From Chloroflexota bacterium (GTDB lineage: Bacteria; Chloroflexota; UBA5177; JANWHV01): a stretch of 5,809 nt of DNA. The position numbers and the translations under genes were made by a program. Below, piece by piece: positions 4,776 through 5,809 of this stretch (the first letter of the stretch is position 1; each line of letters starts with the position of its first letter). The notes below the pieces were generated by a model. The model saw only the letters and a program-made list of their open reading frames with translations. It searched no databases and was not told the origin of the DNA. Location of the stretch: positions 1-5,809 of the forward strand of contig JANWHV010000270.1 in assembly GCA_025450255.1 (NCBI GenBank), read 5' to 3'.

Positions 4776-5809
4776 TCCCGCGATCTTTAAGGCGTATGAC
4801 GTGCGCGGCATCTATCCCGACCAGATTAATGAAGAAGCAGCGCACGCCATCGGCGGCGCCACAATCGCGCACCTGGGCGTGTCGCGCGTCGCCGTGGCGC
4901 GTGATATGCGCGTCTCGGGTCCGGTGTTGATGGCGGAGTTGATTCACGGCATGGTGGAGCAGGGGGCCGATGTGACGGACCTTGGCCTGTGCAGCACCGA
5001 CGAGCTCTACTTCGCGGTCGGGAAGTACGGCTATCCGGCCGGGGTGATGGTCTCCGCCTCGCATAATCCCGCCGCCTATAACGGCTTCAAGTTCTGTCGC
5101 GAGAACGCCATCTCGATCAGCTCCGAGACGGGGCTAGACGCCATCCGCGACATCGCGCTGCGCGGACCGCTGCCGCCCAGGGCAGCCCACGGCACGGTAC
5201 ATACGCGCGACGTACTGCCGGAGTTCGTCAAGCATGTGCTCGGCTTTATCGACACCGGCGCCGTGCGCCCCCTGCACATTTGCATCGACGCCGGAAACGG
5301 CATGGCCGGCATGGTGGCGCCGGAAGTATTCAAGCACCTGCCGTGCGAGGTGACGCCGCTCTTCTTCGACCTGGATGGCCGCTTCCCCAACCACCAGGCC
5401 AGCCCGCTGGAGCCCGAGAATATGGTGGACGTGCAACGGGCCGTGCGCGAGAAACACGCGGACATGGGCGCGGCCTTCGATGGCGACGCCGATCGCATGT
5501 TCATTACCGACGAGCAGGGCGAGCTGGTGGGCGGCGATATGGTGACCGCTCTGGTGGCGAAGGCGCTGCTGGCACGCAACCCCGGCGCCACCATCCTCTA
5601 TAACTTGATCTGCTCGCGCAGCGTCCCGGAGGTGATCGAGAAGGCAGGCGGCACCGCCATCCGCACGCGCGTCGGTCATTCCTTCATCAAGGCGCAAATG
5701 CGCGAAACCAACGCCATCTTCGGCGGCGAGCATTCCGGCCATTTCTACTTCCGCGACAACTACTATGCCGATTCCGGCATGATCGCGCTGTTGATGGTGC
5801 TGGAGCTGG
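4768..5809 (+). CDS. manB: Phosphomannomutase/phosphoglucomutase, N-terminal part
   Basis: Alpha-D-phosphohexomutase that interconverts the 6-phosphate and 1-phosphate of mannose or glucose in the cytoplasm, feeding nucleotide-sugar synthesis for polysaccharides and glycoconjugates. 347 codons are present and the frame is open at the right edge; the family is about 450-460 residues, so the C-terminal phosphate-binding domain is missing. It begins M-I-D-P-A-I-F-K-A-Y-D-V-R-G-I-Y, the domain 1 start with Arg13. The catalytic phosphoserine loop is V-S-A-S-H-N-P (95-101, Ser98), the metal-binding loop D-G-D-A-D-R (238-243), and the sugar-binding loop G-E-H-S-G-H (320-325). GAGGG (4758-4762) is five bases before the ATG. 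Sugar preference (mannose versus glucose, or both) cannot be settled from these motifs, so the symbol is tentative. It is transcribed away from the sigma cluster and probably unrelated to it functionally. Confidence 0.95.
   Translation, partial: MIDPAIFKAYDVRGIYPDQINEEAAHAIGGATIAHLGVSRVAVARDMRVSGPVLMAELIHGMVEQGADVTDLGLCSTDELYFAVGKYGYPAGVMVSASHNPAAYNGFKFCRENAISISSETGLDAIRDIALRGPLPPRAAHGTVHTRDVLPEFVKHVLGFIDTGAVRPLHICIDAGNGMAGMVAPEVFKHLPCEVTPLFFDLDGRFPNHQASPLEPENMVDVQRAVREKHADMGAAFDGDADRMFITDEQGELVGGDMVTALVAKALLARNPGATILYNLICSRSVPEVIEKAGGTAIRTRVGHSFIKAQMRETNAIFGGEHSGHFYFRDNYYADSGMIALLMVLEL

Noticed and set aside
4500..4811. In-frame N-terminal extension of the sigma factor by 104 residues
   Set aside because: The extension is low-complexity and basic/proline-rich, runs antisense into the mutase gene, and precedes a methionine with a ribosome site directly before region 2.
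5076..5742. Minus-strand open frames of 172 and 202 residues
   Set aside because: They lie fully opposite the mutase gene, whose catalytic motifs are clear in the plus-strand frame.
1..5809. CRISPR array, tRNA or rRNA genes
   Set aside because: No regularly spaced repeats and no tRNA- or rRNA-like sequence were seen on either strand.

Overview
The window is GC-rich, with tightly packed genes mostly on the minus strand and one plus-strand gene running off the right edge. The organism is most likely a member of the Chloroflexota or a similar free-living GC-rich bacterium. I base this on the style of the antitoxin (short, with an L-V-L-D-L-P core and a C-terminal E-D-R-G), on the ECF sigma / membrane protein / ABC-2 exporter cluster, and on the phosphohexomutase. 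This is an inference from protein style; there is no marker gene.

Layout from left to right. (1) Positions 1-387, minus: the first 129 residues of a major facilitator transporter resembling sugar-efflux (Set-type) permeases, cut by the window edge. (2) Positions 388-577: a non-coding gap, less GC-rich than the rest. (3) Positions 578-1038, minus: a toxin-antitoxin locus with an intact antitoxin-like gene, followed by a PIN-domain toxin gene that keeps its start and first catalytic motif and then decays. (4) Positions 1183-4499, minus: a four-gene cluster reading ECF sigma factor, polytopic membrane protein (candidate membrane anti-sigma), ABC-2 permease and ABC ATPase. (5) Positions 4500-4767: a divergent promoter region. 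(6) Positions 4768-5809, plus: a phosphomannomutase/phosphoglucomutase, 347 codons present, truncated by the window edge.

The most notable point is that two of the four genes in the sigma/ABC cluster carry single-base lesions as read here. The membrane protein has an in-frame TAG after residue 189, although its reading frame continues with clear transmembrane sequence to a natural TGA. The ATPase has one extra G in a G6 run just before Walker A, which splits the gene into two frames. The sigma factor and permease are intact. The cluster is therefore either newly decaying, affected by sequence error, or (least likely) recoded. As a system it looks like a sigma factor controlled by a membrane partner that lacks the usual zinc-binding anti-sigma motif, co-transcribed with an ABC-2 exporter that could be its regulatory target or sensor.
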